NCBI RefSeq assembly: GCF_000159035.1
Contig: NZ_DS999574.1
Location: 1,022,923-1,086,922 of the forward strand
Length of the DNA: 64,000 nucleotides
Direction: 5' to 3'
Source of the DNA: Actinomyces urogenitalis DSM 15434
GTDB taxonomy: Bacteria; Actinomycetota; Actinomycetes; Actinomycetales; Actinomycetaceae
The translations under genes and the position numbers were made by a program. Shown here in pieces: positions 51,983 through 61,492 of the stretch. Positions within the stretch are counted from its first letter, which is position 1, and every line of letters begins with the position of its first letter. The notes below the pieces were generated by a model that saw only the letters and a list, made by a program, of their open reading frames with translations, ran no database searches and was not told the DNA's origin.

Positions 51983-52127
51983 CCCGTCGTCGTGACTGGC
52001 GTTTGGGTGGACCACCACCGGGGAGCGGCGATCGTGCTCACGGCCTGGCCGTCCACCAGCCTGGCTGGAGGCCTGCCGTACCCGGCCACGAGCACGCACC
52101 TGTACCTGGTCGCCCGCCTGGGCCGAG
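51983..52127 (+). ncRNA. ZTP (pfl) riboswitch
   Basis: The conserved core GTGACTGGCG (about 51992-52001), the GTGG/CCAC hairpin and CCGGGGAGCG (about 52018-52027), and the downstream CCGCCTGGGC (about 52114-52123) form the ZTP-binding pfl fold. Between the two halves an approximately 80-nt linker folds into its own stem (CGTGCTC/GAGCACG). A GC-rich hairpin (GCGCGG/CCGCGC, about 52138-52153) between the aptamer and the ribosome-binding site is the likely expression platform. ZTP and ZMP accumulate when 10-formyl-THF is short, and glyA and folD restore it, so the context fits. It should raise expression of both genes. Confidence 0.9.
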
Positions 52128-52178
52128 GTCGACGCCCCGCGCGGTACGCCGCGCTCAGACAACGCACCGAGGAGAACC

Positions 52179-53489
52179 ATGACTGGTCCCGCCGCCACCT
52201 CACTCAACGCCATGCCGCTGGCCGAGCTCGACCCTGAGATCGCCGCCGTCCTGGACGGCGAGCTCGCCCGCCAGCGCGAGACCCTGGAGATGATCGCCTC
52301 GGAGAACTTCGTTCCCCGCGCGGTCCTCCAGGCCCAGGGCTCGGTCCTGACCAACAAGTACGCCGAGGGCTACCCCGGCAAGCGCTACTACGGCGGCTGC
52401 GAGGTCGTCGACGTCGCCGAGTCGCTCGCTATCGAGCGTGCCTTGAAGGTCTTCGGTGGTGACTACGCCAACGTCCAGCCCCACTCCGGCGCCCAGGCTA
52501 ACGCCGCGGTCCTTCACGCCCTGGCGCAGCCGGGTGACACCATCCTCGGCCTGGCCCTGCCCCATGGTGGCCACCTCACCCACGGCATGAAGATCAACTT
52601 CTCGGGCCGCCTGTACAACGCCACCGCCTACGGCGTGGACGAACACACCCACCGCATCGAGATGGACCAGGTGCGCGAGGCCGCCCTGCGCGAGCGCCCC
52701 AAGGTCATCATCGCCGGCTGGTCCGCCTACCCCCGCCACCTCGACTTCGAGGCCTTCCGCTCCATCGCGGACGAGGTCGGTGCCTACCTGTGGACGGACA
52801 TGGCCCACTTCGCCGGACTCGTCGCCGCGGGCCTTCACCCCAGCCCCGTCCCCTTCGCCGACGTCGTGTCCACCACGGTCCACAAGACCCTCGGCGGCCC
52901 GCGCTCGGGCATGATCATCTCCTCGCGCGGTGAGGAGCTGGGCAAGAAGCTCAACTCCGCCGTCTTCCCCGGCCAGCAGGGTGGCCCGCTCATGCACGTC
53001 GTCGCCGCCAAGGCGGTGGCCATGAAGGTCGCCGGCACCGAGGAGTTCAAGGACCGCCAGCGCCGCACCGTCGAGGGCGCCGCGATCCTGGCCGAGCGTC
53101 TCCTGCGCGAGGACGTGGCCAAGGCCGGCATCACGCTGGTCACCGGCGGTACTGACGTCCACCTGGTCCTCGTTGACCTGCGTGACTCTGCCCTGGACGG
53201 CCAGCAGGCCGAGGACCTCCTCCACGCCGCTGGCATCACCGTCAACCGCAACGCGGTCCCCTTCGACCCGCGTCCGGCCCGCGTCACCTCGGGACTGCGT
53301 ATCGGTACCCCGGCGCTGGCCACCCGCGGCTTCGGCGCCACCGAGTTCACCGAGGTCGCGGACATCATCGCCACCGCCCTCGTGGCCGGTGCCGCCGGCG
53401 CGGCCGACGACGAGCTGCTCGCTGGCCTGCGCGCCCGCGTCCAGGCCCTGACCGAGGCCTTCCCGCTCTACCCGGGGCTGGACCAGTGA
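52179..53489 (+). CDS. glyA: Serine hydroxymethyltransferase
   Basis: PLP enzyme converting serine and THF to glycine and 5,10-methylene-THF, the main one-carbon source. 436 residues. The PLP lysine is Lys236 in [14 protein letters not shown]; other landmarks are [20 protein letters not shown] and [11 protein letters not shown]. The ATG at 52179 has a GAGGAG site. It is controlled by the ZTP riboswitch in its leader and co-transcribed with folD through a GTGA overlap. Confidence 0.98.
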   Translation: MTGPAATSLNAMPLAELDPEIAAVLDGELARQRETLEMIASENFVPRAVLQAQGSVLTNKYAEGYPGKRYYGGCEVVDVAESLAIERALKVFGGDYANVQPHSGAQANAAVLHALAQPGDTILGLALPHGGHLTHGMKINFSGRLYNATAYGVDEHTHRIEMDQVREAALRERPKVIIAGWSAYPRHLDFEAFRSIADEVGAYLWTDMAHFAGLVAAGLHPSPVPFADVVSTTVHKTLGGPRSGMIISSRGEELGKKLNSAVFPGQQGGPLMHVVAAKAVAMKVAGTEEFKDRQRRTVEGAAILAERLLREDVAKAGITLVTGGTDVHLVLVDLRDSALDGQQAEDLLHAAGITVNRNAVPFDPRPARVTSGLRIGTPALATRGFGATEFTEVADIIATALVAGAAGAADDELLAGLRARVQALTEAFPLYPGLDQ

Positions 53490-54382
53490 GGGCCCCCTGG
53501 ACCGGCGCCGCCCAGGTCCTGGACGGCAAGGCCACCGCGGCCGTCATCAAGGCCGAGCTCAAGGAGCGTGTGGACGCCCTGCGGGAGCGCGGTATCACCC
53601 CGGGGCTCGGGACCGTCCTAGTGGGTGAGGACCCCGGTAGCGTCAAGTACGTGGCCGGCAAGCACGCCGACTGCGCCGAGGTCGGTATCGCCTCCATCCG
53701 GGTGGACCTGTCGGCCAGCGCCACCCAGGCCGAGATCGAGGCAGCGGTCGATCGTCTCAACGCCGACCCTGCCTGCACCGGCTACATCGTCCAGCTGCCG
53801 CTTCCCAAGGGCGTGGACACCAACGCCATCCTGGAGCGGATCGACCCGGACAAGGACGCGGACGGCCTCCACCCGACCAACCTCGGGCGCCTGGTCCTGC
53901 GTGGCTCTGAGCCGATCACCTCGCCTCTGCCGTGTACCCCGCGTGCCTGCATCGAGCTCATCACCCGTCACGGGATCGCTCTGGCGGGCAAGGACGTGTG
54001 CGTCGTGGGTCGAGGCGTGACCGTGGGCCGCTCCATCGGCCTGCTGCTCATGCGCAAGGACGTCAACGCCACCGTCGACGTCTGCCACACCGGCACCGCG
54101 GACCTGGCTGAGCACGTGCGCCGCGCTGACGTCGTCATCGCCGCCGCCGGCTCGGCCGGGATCATCAGCCCTGACATGGTCAAGCCCGGCGCCGTCGTCC
54201 TGGACGTGGGCGTGAGCCGCGTCGTGGACCCGGCCACCGGTAAGGGCCGGATCATGGGAGACGTGGCCGACGGCGTGGACCAGGTCGCCTCGTGGCTCTC
54301 ACCGAACCCCGGGGGAGTGGGACCCATGACTCGCGCCCTGCTGCTGGCCAACGTCGTCGAGACGGCTGAGCGGCAGGCCTGA
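53486..54382 (+). CDS. folD: Methylenetetrahydrofolate dehydrogenase/cyclohydrolase
   Basis: Bifunctional enzyme turning 5,10-methylene-THF into 10-formyl-THF with NADP+. 298 residues. Catalytic Lys59 is in [12 protein letters not shown], the PLP-like signature is [12 protein letters not shown], and the dinucleotide fold has [13 protein letters not shown] and the C-terminal [14 protein letters not shown]. It begins with GTG overlapping the glyA stop, and ends at a strong terminator. Together with glyA it supplies formyl groups for purines and initiator tRNA. Confidence 0.97.
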   Translation: MRAPWTGAAQVLDGKATAAVIKAELKERVDALRERGITPGLGTVLVGEDPGSVKYVAGKHADCAEVGIASIRVDLSASATQAEIEAAVDRLNADPACTGYIVQLPLPKGVDTNAILERIDPDKDADGLHPTNLGRLVLRGSEPITSPLPCTPRACIELITRHGIALAGKDVCVVGRGVTVGRSIGLLLMRKDVNATVDVCHTGTADLAEHVRRADVVIAAAGSAGIISPDMVKPGAVVLDVGVSRVVDPATGKGRIMGDVADGVDQVASWLSPNPGGVGPMTRALLLANVVETAERQA

Positions 54383-54400
54383 GACAAGCCTGAGAAACAG

Positions 54401-54440
54401 GCGGCGCCGTCGTTCCTGCGCTGAGGGACGACGGCGCCGC
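54401..54440. terminator. 13-bp hairpin terminator between folD and arcC
   Basis: Arms 54401-54413 and 54428-54440 are perfectly complementary; the loop is 14 nt. Convergent flanking genes suggest bidirectional use. Confidence 0.8.
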
Positions 54441-54481
54441 TCGTCCTCTCGGCCAGGCAGGGCCAGGTGGCCATGGCCGGC

Positions 54482-55390
54482 TCAGCCAGGCACCACCTGG
54501 GTCCCGGCCCGTCCCGCCACGATCTGAGCGGCCTGGCCCAGCGCCCCGATGACAGCGCGCCCGCCGGTGCGCTCGACGAAGGAGGCACACGCCCGCGCCT
54601 TGGGGCCCATCGACCCCTCCGGCAGCCCGAGGGCCCGTAGCCGGGCCGGAGTCACCTGCTCCAGCAGCTGTGCCTCGGCGGTCCCGTAGCCCTCCACCAC
54701 GCCGGGCACATCCGTGAGCACAATGAGCAGCTCGGCCCCGATCTGCTCGGCCAGCACCGCGGAGGCCAGGTCCTTGTCCACCACTGCCTCCACGCCCTCG
54801 TGCGTCCCGTCCTCCCAGGTGCGCACGGCAACGCCCCCGCCACCGGTGCACACGACGACGGCGCCCTGGTCGAGCAGGCGGGCGACGACGTCGGCCTCGA
54901 GCACGGAGCGGGGCTCAGGGGAGGGGACCACGCGGCGCCAGTGCTCACCGTCGCGCGCCATCGTCCAGCCGCGCTCGGCGGCCAGCAGCCGCGACTCCTC
55001 CTCGCTGAGCACCGCGCCCACGAACTTGGTGGGCTGGGCCATCGCCGGGTCAGCGGGGTCGACGAGGGTGCGCGTGAGCAGCCCCGCCACCGCACGCCCG
55101 GGCAGGGCGTCAGACAGCGCCTGGGTGATCCAGAAGCCGATCATGCCCTGGGTCTGAGCCACCAGGGTGTCCAGCGGGTAGACATTCGCCGGTAGGTCCG
55201 AGGAGGCTGTGGCTGCCGCGAGCAGCCCGACCTGTGGTCCGTTGCCGTGGGTGATGACCAGCTCGTGGCGCGCGGCCAACGGCGCCAGCGCAGCGACCGC
55301 CAGGCGTACCTTGGCCACCTGGATCGCCGTGTCGGGCGTCGCGCCGCGAGGAAGCAGAGCGTTGCCACCCAGCGCGAGGACGATCCTCAT
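54482..55390 (-). CDS. arcC: Carbamate kinase
   Basis: Forms ATP and carbamate from carbamoyl phosphate and ADP, usually the last step of arginine deiminase or other ureido catabolism. 302 residues from ATG 55390. Conserved blocks are MRIVLALGGNALLPRG, ITHGNGPQVGLLA, VVCTGGGGVAV and AVVDKDLASAVLAEQI. No arcA or arcB is nearby, so its carbamoyl phosphate source is elsewhere in the genome. Confidence 0.94.
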   Translation of the reverse strand: MRIVLALGGNALLPRGATPDTAIQVAKVRLAVAALAPLAARHELVITHGNGPQVGLLAAATASSDLPANVYPLDTLVAQTQGMIGFWITQALSDALPGRAVAGLLTRTLVDPADPAMAQPTKFVGAVLSEEESRLLAAERGWTMARDGEHWRRVVPSPEPRSVLEADVVARLLDQGAVVVCTGGGGVAVRTWEDGTHEGVEAVVDKDLASAVLAEQIGAELLIVLTDVPGVVEGYGTAEAQLLEQVTPARLRALGLPEGSMGPKARACASFVERTGGRAVIGALGQAAQIVAGRAGTQVVPG

Positions 55391-55476
55391 ACCAGTCCCT
55401 TCTTCCGGCACCTACTCACCAGGAGCCACCTGAGCGCAGCGCCTGCCAGCCTGCTGGATCGTGCGGGTGGCTGCGC

Positions 55477-56301
55477 CTAGAGCTGGTACTCCACCACCAG
55501 CGGAGCGTGGTCGCTCCACTGCTCGGCGTAGGAGGCGGCGCGGTCGACGACGGCGCTCACCGCCCGGCCGGCGAGGGATGGGGTCGCCACCTGGTAGTCG
55601 ATGCGCCAGCCGGCGTCATTGTCAAAGGCCTTGCCACGCTGGGACCACCAGGTGTAGGGCCCCTGAGCCTCAGGTTCGAGGTGACGAGCCACGTCCACCC
55701 ACCCAGAGGCGAACCAGCCCTCTAGGTGCGCGATCTCCTCATCCAGGACACCGGCGACCTTGTTGTGGTTCGGCTTCCAGTTCTTGATGTCCCGCTCGCT
55801 GCGCACCACGTTGAGGTCACCGGCCATGACCACCTGCGGCCCGCCGGCCTGGGCACTGGCCAGGAGCTCACCCATCCGGGTATCGACGAGCTCCAGGTGG
55901 GCGTACTTCTGGTCCATCTTCTCCGTGCCGATCTGGCCCGAGTGCAGGTAGGCGGACACGACGGTGAGGACGGTCTGAGCATCGGCGTCGGCCAGGTCCA
56001 CCTCCAGCCAGCGCCCGGAGTCCACGTCCGGCTCCTCGGCCTGGCCAGCCACGCCGTAGCGGGACTCGCCCAGGCGGACCGGCCCGCCCTCGCGCACGGC
56101 GACGCCCACCCCAGCGCGCCCCTTGATCCGGCAGGGCCAGATCAGCGAGGAGTAGCCGGGCAGCAGGGCCGCGGCCGTCTCCTCGTCCGCCCGCACCTCC
56201 TGCAGCAGCAGGACGTCAGGAGCTGAGGCCTCCAGCCAGGTCCCCATGCCCTTGCGGGCGGCGGCCCGGATGCCGTTGACGTTGACAGTGGCGATTCGCA
56301 T
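55477..56301 (-). CDS. xth: Exodeoxyribonuclease III / AP endonuclease
   Basis: Base-excision repair nuclease of the endonuclease/exonuclease/phosphatase fold, 274 residues. Active-site residues correspond to Asn7 (TVNVNGIR), Glu35 (DVLLLQEVRADE), the GDLNV strand, DNDAGWRIDYQ and the terminal SDHAPLVVEY histidine. Length matches ExoIII (268). Single gene, 86 bp from arcC. Confidence 0.95.
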   Translation of the reverse strand: MRIATVNVNGIRAAARKGMGTWLEASAPDVLLLQEVRADEETAAALLPGYSSLIWPCRIKGRAGVGVAVREGGPVRLGESRYGVAGQAEEPDVDSGRWLEVDLADADAQTVLTVVSAYLHSGQIGTEKMDQKYAHLELVDTRMGELLASAQAGGPQVVMAGDLNVVRSERDIKNWKPNHNKVAGVLDEEIAHLEGWFASGWVDVARHLEPEAQGPYTWWSQRGKAFDNDAGWRIDYQVATPSLAGRAVSAVVDRAASYAEQWSDHAPLVVEYQL

Positions 56302-56390
56302 GCGACCAGACTACGTGGCCCCACGCCTCCTCCAGAGGCAAGCAAGTCATAGAATCGTGCTATCCCGAGGCCGGCGAAGGCGAGGAGACC

Positions 56391-56672
56391 ATGAGGAGCA
56401 ACGAGACCAGCGCTGCCACCCTCGCGCAGGCGGAGCTGGAGCGCGCGCGGCGCACTGACACCCGCGGTAAGCGGATGCTCATCGCAGGCCTGGTCATCAT
56501 GCTCGCCGCGGCCCTGTTCCCGGTCCTCGCCTCCTGGGCGCTCGACGGCGAGGCCGCCACAGCACTGTGGCTCGCCTCGATGCCCCTGTGCCTGGCCGGG
56601 GCAGCGCTCGCCGCCGTGGGCCACACGCGCCGTCGTAGCGTCTCTAGCCTGCTGCGGGAGGACTGGGGCTGA
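56391..56672 (+). CDS. Hypothetical small membrane protein (two helices)
   Basis: 93 residues with a GAGGAG ribosome-binding site before ATG 56391. The N-terminus is a charged helix (LAQAELERARRTDTRGKR). Two membrane segments follow, LIAGLVIMLAAALFPVLASW and ALWLASMPLCLAGAALAAVG. A basic cytosolic tail ends it. No family is recognised. It is convergent with the ABC permease gene, whose end is 5 bp away. Confidence 0.65.
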   Translation: MRSNETSAATLAQAELERARRTDTRGKRMLIAGLVIMLAAALFPVLASWALDGEAATALWLASMPLCLAGAALAAVGHTRRRSVSSLLREDWG

Positions 56673-56677
56673 GGCCG

Positions 56678-58003
56678 TCAGATCCTGATGGCGTCGATCG
56701 GGCGGATCCGCACCGCCACGATCGCCGGGATGATGCCGGCCAGCGCCCCGACCCCGCTGGCTGCCGCCAGGCCGATGAAGGCCGCGGACATCGGGAAGGG
56801 CGGGCGGTTCGTGATCTCGGTCTGCATGAGGGTCTCCAGGGGGATCACGCGCATGGCGATGATGGCGATGATGATGCCGACCACGCCGGCCACCACCGTG
56901 GCGACCACGGACTCCAGCATGATGGAGAAGAAGATGCGCCGGTTGGTCGCCCCGAAGGAGCGGCGCACACCGATCTCGTGGATGCGCTGGCGCACGGTGA
57001 CCAGGGAGATGTTGATCAGTCCTAGGGCGCCCAGGACCATGATGAAGACGCCGGCCCCGGTCACGGACAGGGTGAAGACCCGGTTGAAGTCCTCGGACTG
57101 GCCGAAGTCGTTGTCGTAGACATTGGTCGCCCCGCGTCCGAAGACGCCGTCGAAGTAGGTCTTGGCCAGCGCGGTCATCTCCTTGCTGCGTCCGGCACCC
57201 GCCCACACCTCGAAGGTGGGCTCCTCAGGCTGGACGGTGGCGGGCAGGAGCCTCTCGAAGGGCTCGGCCAGGACGAAGGCCTTGAGCTCCTCGCGGCACA
57301 CCATCTCCCTGTCCTCCCCCTTCGTGCAGAACTGACCGCCGTCGGGGTCGGCGGGCAGGACGCCCACGACCGTGTAGGTGGCCTTCATCGGTGCCAGGCC
57401 TGTGACCTGGACCGGCTCGGTGAGGGAGTCGATGCCTAGCTGGGTCAGCAGCGAGCGGGAGACGACGATGCTGGGGGACAGGTCGTCAGCGTCCTCGGCC
57501 CTGAACCAGCGGCCCTCGGCCAGCTGGGTGGGGTGCAGGAGGCCGTAACCGGGTGAGACCACGGTGGTGGACACCGCCGCAGGCCCGTCCGCCAGGCTCA
57601 GACGCAGGTTCTGGGAGTAGCTCGTGGCCCACCGCGTGATCTCGTAGCGGCTGACAAAGTCCGTGCGGGCCGCGGCCAGACGAGCCTTCGTGTCCGTGCC
57701 GGTGTCCTGGGCCGGGTCCTCCAGGCCAGCCGCGGCGTCGGCGTCCAGGACGCCGGAGGAGCCGTCCTGCGTCCCGGTGGCAGGCGAGACCATGATCTGC
57801 ACCGTGCCTGGGCGCCCGGCCCACTTCTCCATCAGGTCCTGCTGGACCGCGGAGGAGACCTGCCCGAAGGCGATGATGAAGGTCATGGCGGCTACCGCCA
57901 CGGCCACGCCGATGAGGGAGAGCATGACGCGCAGCTTGCCGATGCGCAGCTGGGCCCAGGCCTCAACGAGGGCGCCGACGACGCCGGTGACGAACCCGTT
58001 CAT
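56678..58003 (-). CDS. MacB/FtsX-type ABC exporter permease
   Basis: 441 residues. It has the MacB topology: an N-terminal helix (VMLSLIGVAVAVAAMTFIIAFG), a large extracytoplasmic domain (about 50-300), then three helices ending ARIRPIDAIRI-like. It belongs to a three-gene exporter with an ATPase and an adaptor. In a Gram-positive cell there is no TolC, so the adaptor and permease probably expel a peptide or lipid-like compound at the outer face of the membrane. ATGA overlap with the ATPase gene. Confidence 0.88.
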   Translation of the reverse strand: MNGFVTGVVGALVEAWAQLRIGKLRVMLSLIGVAVAVAAMTFIIAFGQVSSAVQQDLMEKWAGRPGTVQIMVSPATGTQDGSSGVLDADAAAGLEDPAQDTGTDTKARLAAARTDFVSRYEITRWATSYSQNLRLSLADGPAAVSTTVVSPGYGLLHPTQLAEGRWFRAEDADDLSPSIVVSRSLLTQLGIDSLTEPVQVTGLAPMKATYTVVGVLPADPDGGQFCTKGEDREMVCREELKAFVLAEPFERLLPATVQPEEPTFEVWAGAGRSKEMTALAKTYFDGVFGRGATNVYDNDFGQSEDFNRVFTLSVTGAGVFIMVLGALGLINISLVTVRQRIHEIGVRRSFGATNRRIFFSIMLESVVATVVAGVVGIIIAIIAMRVIPLETLMQTEITNRPPFPMSAAFIGLAAASGVGALAGIIPAIVAVRIRPIDAIRI

Positions 58004-58827
58004 GCTGGCACCTCCTCCAGGGTCTGGAGCGAGCCGTGCGTACGACGCTCCACGCTGATGGGCGTCAGGCGCCCCTCCTCCAGCCGGTACTGCGTGCGCG
58101 CCCGGCTGGCCACGGCCAGGTCATGGGTGATGATGATCAGAGCCGCGCCGGTCTGCGCGCACTGAGCCTCCAGCAGGTTCATCACCGAGGCGCCGGTGTC
58201 CACGTCCAGGGCGCCGGTGGGCTCATCGGCCAGAATGATCCGAGGCTTGCGGGCCAGCGCACGTGCGATGGCCACGCGCTGCTGCTCGCCTCCGGACAGG
58301 CGGTTGATAGGCCCACCGATCTTGTCCTTCAGGCCGACTGCCTCCAGCAGCTCCTCGGCCCGGGCGGTGCGGCCCCAGAAGGCCAGGCCCCGGTCGTAGA
58401 GCAGAGGCGCAGCCACGTTCTCCGTGGTGGTCAGGCCGGGGATGAGGTTGAAGGTCTGGAAGACGAAGCCGAAGGTACGCCCGCGCAGGTGCGCCCGGCG
58501 GGACTCGCCCAGCGTCGCCGTGTCCACCCCGTCCAGCAGGTAGCTGCCGGCGCTGGCCTGGTCAATGAGGCCCAGGATGTTGAGCAGCGTCGACTTTCCG
58601 GTTCCCGAACGCCCCACGATGGCCACGTGCTCACCGGGGTAGACGTCCAGGTTGACGTCGGTCAGGATGTGGAGCGGATCGGCGTCGGGCACCTCGAAGG
58701 TGCGGGCAATGCCGCGCAGGCTGAGTACCGGCGCGTGGCCGGCGGGTGGTGCCGGCAGCAGGTCAGTGGCCTCCTGCGCCTCCAGCGGCTCCGGCGGTGA
58801 GGACGGCGTCGGGGCAGAGGTGGTCAC
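58000..58827 (-). CDS. ABC exporter ATP-binding protein (LolD/MacB class)
   Basis: 275 residues. Walker [10 protein letters not shown], signature [10 protein letters not shown], Walker [13 protein letters not shown] and switch His in IITHD. An N-terminal Pro/Ala-rich extension of about 30 residues is unusual but not domain-like. It overlaps both the permease gene and the adaptor gene by 4 bp (ATGA), so all three proteins are coupled. Confidence 0.93.
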   Translation of the reverse strand: MTTSAPTPSSPPEPLEAQEATDLLPAPPAGHAPVLSLRGIARTFEVPDADPLHILTDVNLDVYPGEHVAIVGRSGTGKSTLLNILGLIDQASAGSYLLDGVDTATLGESRRAHLRGRTFGFVFQTFNLIPGLTTTENVAAPLLYDRGLAFWGRTARAEELLEAVGLKDKIGGPINRLSGGEQQRVAIARALARKPRIILADEPTGALDVDTGASVMNLLEAQCAQTGAALIIITHDLAVASRARTQYRLEEGRLTPISVERRTHGSLQTLEEVPA

Positions 58828-59888
58828 AGGATCTCCTGACCGTTCTCGTCGTAGCAGACGTAGTCGTCACAGGTGTTGGGCTCACCTGTGCGGGTGGTGT
58901 CCTTGCCCGGAACGAACAGGAGGATCTCCTCGCCCTCGCTCAGCCCCTCGGTGACCTGGATGTTGACGCCGTCATTGATGCCGAGCATGACCTCACGCTT
59001 CTCGGCCTTCTCGGGCGCCTCGGGGTCGGTGACCACCCAGACGTTGCCCTTGGTCGTCGAGCCCTCGACGGCGGTGACAGGCACCAGCAGCGCCCCGGTG
59101 GCTGAGCCGGCGTCGATACCGATCGTCACCGGCAGGCCGGGGAAGACCTTCTGGTCACCCGGTACCGGGCAACGTACCTCCACGCTCGTGCCGTCACCGG
59201 TGGTCGTGGTGACGTCTCCGGAGGTCGGGTCGGTCGTCGTCGAGGTCCTGGCCTTGGTACCGATGCTCAGCCCCTGGCACTGGAAGGGCGCCGGGCCGCC
59301 CTCGAGCGTGAGCTCGGCCGTGGTGGGAGCGTTGGTCAGCTGGTACTGCTGGGAGGGCGTGATGGTGCCGGTGGCGGAGAAGGTGCCCGGTGCGACGGTA
59401 GCGACCACCATGCCGACGTTGGTCTGCTGGTCCTTGATGACGTTGAAGGAGACGACGCCGGCTGCCGGGGCGTAGACGACGGCGCGCGTGACCTTGTCTG
59501 GCTGGGGCACCTCACGCGTGGTGACCATGCCCTCCTCATCGGTCTCCTCGATGACCTGAGGGTCCTGCGCCTCGGTCTTGACGATCGTCAGCAGCGGCGC
59601 CCCCTGAGTGACCGTGGCTCCCTTGTCCACGGCGAAGCCCTCGATGACGCCCTCCAGGGTCGCCTGCGCCTCCAGTGCGGCGTCCTCGACGATCTGTCCC
59701 TTGACGTCGATGGTGTTGGAGATGTCGCCGAGCGTGGCGGTCGTCGTCTGGGTGCCGACGCTGAAGCCTGGGGTCGGGCCGGCGGAGGCACCCTCTGTCT
59801 GGCTGGGGAAGAAGGCGATCTTGGTCAGTGCCACGGCGATGACCAGGGCGATGAGGATCTTCAGGGCGGGCAGGACGTAACGCTTCAC
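58824..59888 (-). CDS. MacA-like efflux adaptor (HlyD family)
   Basis: 354 residues from GTG 59888, placed by GGAGG five bases upstream; the frame-extending GTG at 59900 includes that site. One N-terminal membrane anchor (LPALKILIALVIAVALTKI) is followed by a barrel-sandwich/lipoyl region interrupted by a short hairpin, with TVTQGAPLLTIVKTEAQ and GVVSFNVIKDQQTNVG. The C-terminus [15 protein letters not shown] has two cysteines that may form a disulfide. It is the first gene of the exporter operon. Confidence 0.85.
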   Translation of the reverse strand: MKRYVLPALKILIALVIAVALTKIAFFPSQTEGASAGPTPGFSVGTQTTTATLGDISNTIDVKGQIVEDAALEAQATLEGVIEGFAVDKGATVTQGAPLLTIVKTEAQDPQVIEETDEEGMVTTREVPQPDKVTRAVVYAPAAGVVSFNVIKDQQTNVGMVVATVAPGTFSATGTITPSQQYQLTNAPTTAELTLEGGPAPFQCQGLSIGTKARTSTTTDPTSGDVTTTTGDGTSVEVRCPVPGDQKVFPGLPVTIGIDAGSATGALLVPVTAVEGSTTKGNVWVVTDPEAPEKAEKREVMLGINDGVNIQVTEGLSEGEEILLFVPGKDTTRTGEPNTCDDYVCYDENGQEIL

Positions 59889-59995
59889 GGGTGCCTCCAC
59901 CTAGGGCAAGAAGGGACGGGAGTCAGCGGCAGCATAAATAACGCTCGTCCCTCCAGGGCTCATCCTTGAGGAGGAGCTGCCCCTGAGACTCATCA

Positions 59996-60042
59996 CCCGT
60001 GGGGCTCAGGGATGTGCCAGGCACATCCCTGAGCCCCACGGG
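59996..60042 (-). terminator. Near-perfect 23-bp palindrome after galK
   Basis: Arms 59996-60018 and 60020-60042 are fully complementary around a single base. It lies 20 bp past the galK stop and before the exporter operon, both read on the minus strand. Confidence 0.85.
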
Positions 60043-60061
60043 CTGGACAGATCGCGATGGC

Positions 60062-61354
60062 TCAGGCCAGGCGGCCAGCCGGTGCGGAGGGCACGGCGTC
60101 CAGGAAGGCCGGGGCACCGAAGCCTTCACGGGCATAGGCCTGGACGACGGCGCGAGCCACCTGCTCGACGGCGTCGGCGTCCACCAGCGCGATCGCGGAG
60201 CCGCCAAAGCCGCCACCGGTCATCCGGGCCCCGTACGCGCCGGCAGCGCGAGCAGCGTCGACGGCGACGTCGAGCTCGGGGCAGGTGCACTCGTAGTCAT
60301 CGCGCAGGGAGTCGTGGGAGGCGTTGAGCAGCGTGCCGACCTCGGCCAGCTTGTCACCGGCCAGCGCCTGGCCGTCGCTGAGCAGAGCGACCAGGTCCTT
60401 GGTTCGCTGGATCTCCGTGACTACGTGACGGGTGCGCTTGACCAGCTCCGCGCCGTCCTCGCCGCTGGCCTCCAGGCGCTCAAGCGCCTGGGGAAGGGCC
60501 TCGGGTGAGACCTCGACCAGCAGGTCCACCCCGAGCAGCGAGGCAGCCTTCTCGCAGGCCGCGCGCCGTGAGCCGTACTGGCCGTCAGCGTGGGAGTGCT
60601 TGGCCTTGGTATCGATCACCAGCAACGCGAGCCCTGCACCCGCCAGGTCGAGGGGGACCTGACGCACCTGGCCGCTGCGGCAGTCCAGCTCCAGGGCGTG
60701 CCCGGCCTGGCAACGCAACGAGGCGGACTGGTCCATCCCTCCGGTGGGGGCGCCGGCCATCTCGTTCTCCGCGCGCACGCAGGAGGTCACCAGCCGCTCG
60801 CGCCCGGCGTCATTGGGCTCCTCAGCGCTTCCTGCCAGTCCCAGGGCGTTGACCTCATCCAGCGCGACGACGGTGGCTCCCTCCAGGGCCGCCGAGGAGG
60901 ACAGCCCGCCGCCCAGCGGCACGCAGGAGTACAGCGCTGCGTCGAAGCCGCTGACCGGTCCCAGCCCGTCCTGCTCCAGGGCCCAGGCCACGCCGGCGAC
61001 GTAGGCGTTCCAGTGCCGGACCTCGCCCGGGGTGCCCTTGGGGCCGATCTGGTCCAGGTCGAGGACGTCGATCGTCTCGCGCGTCTGGGGCGAGACCAGG
61101 CGGATGGTGCGGTCCTCACGGCGACGCAGCGCCATGTGGGCTCGGTGCGGCAGGGCGATGGGCAGGGCCAGCCCACCGTTGTAGTCCGTGTGCTCGCCGA
61201 TAACGTTGACCCGCCCCGGCGCGTACCACACGCCGTCGGGTTCACAGTCAAAGGCCTCGTGGAACAGTGCGGTGGCGGCAGCAACTCCCTCGTCGGGGGA
61301 CAGTGCGGGGGAGAAGACAGGGTCGTGGGGGGCGGATGTGCTCTCGTAGGACAT
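60062..61354 (-). CDS. galK: Galactokinase
   Basis: GHMP kinase phosphorylating galactose at C1 (Leloir pathway). 430 residues. The signature APGRVNVIGEHTDYNGG near residue 45, ATP loop PLGGGLSSSAALE, and C-terminal ARMTGGGFGGSAIAL are all intact. galT and galE are not in the window. It is divergent from the YihY gene and ends at the 23-bp palindrome. Confidence 0.96.
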   Translation of the reverse strand: MSYESTSAPHDPVFSPALSPDEGVAAATALFHEAFDCEPDGVWYAPGRVNVIGEHTDYNGGLALPIALPHRAHMALRRREDRTIRLVSPQTRETIDVLDLDQIGPKGTPGEVRHWNAYVAGVAWALEQDGLGPVSGFDAALYSCVPLGGGLSSSAALEGATVVALDEVNALGLAGSAEEPNDAGRERLVTSCVRAENEMAGAPTGGMDQSASLRCQAGHALELDCRSGQVRQVPLDLAGAGLALLVIDTKAKHSHADGQYGSRRAACEKAASLLGVDLLVEVSPEALPQALERLEASGEDGAELVKRTRHVVTEIQRTKDLVALLSDGQALAGDKLAEVGTLLNASHDSLRDDYECTCPELDVAVDAARAAGAYGARMTGGGFGGSAIALVDADAVEQVARAVVQAYAREGFGAPAFLDAVPSAPAGRLA

Positions 61355-61492
61355 GGCTTCATCCTGCCAGATCAGGACGGGGACCGTACGGCCTGTGGTC
61401 CCCTCCTGCTCTGCCCGGCGTTAGAGTGGGGCGGCCACCCTCCTGCTGGCCCACCTGACCGTGCCCGCTCCCCACTCTGCCAGGAGACCTCG

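Noticed and set aside
60590-61492. N-terminal extension of the YihY frame by 301 codons
   Set aside because: Overlaps galK entirely on the opposite strand; the start at 61493 has a ribosome-binding site and family-like N-terminus.
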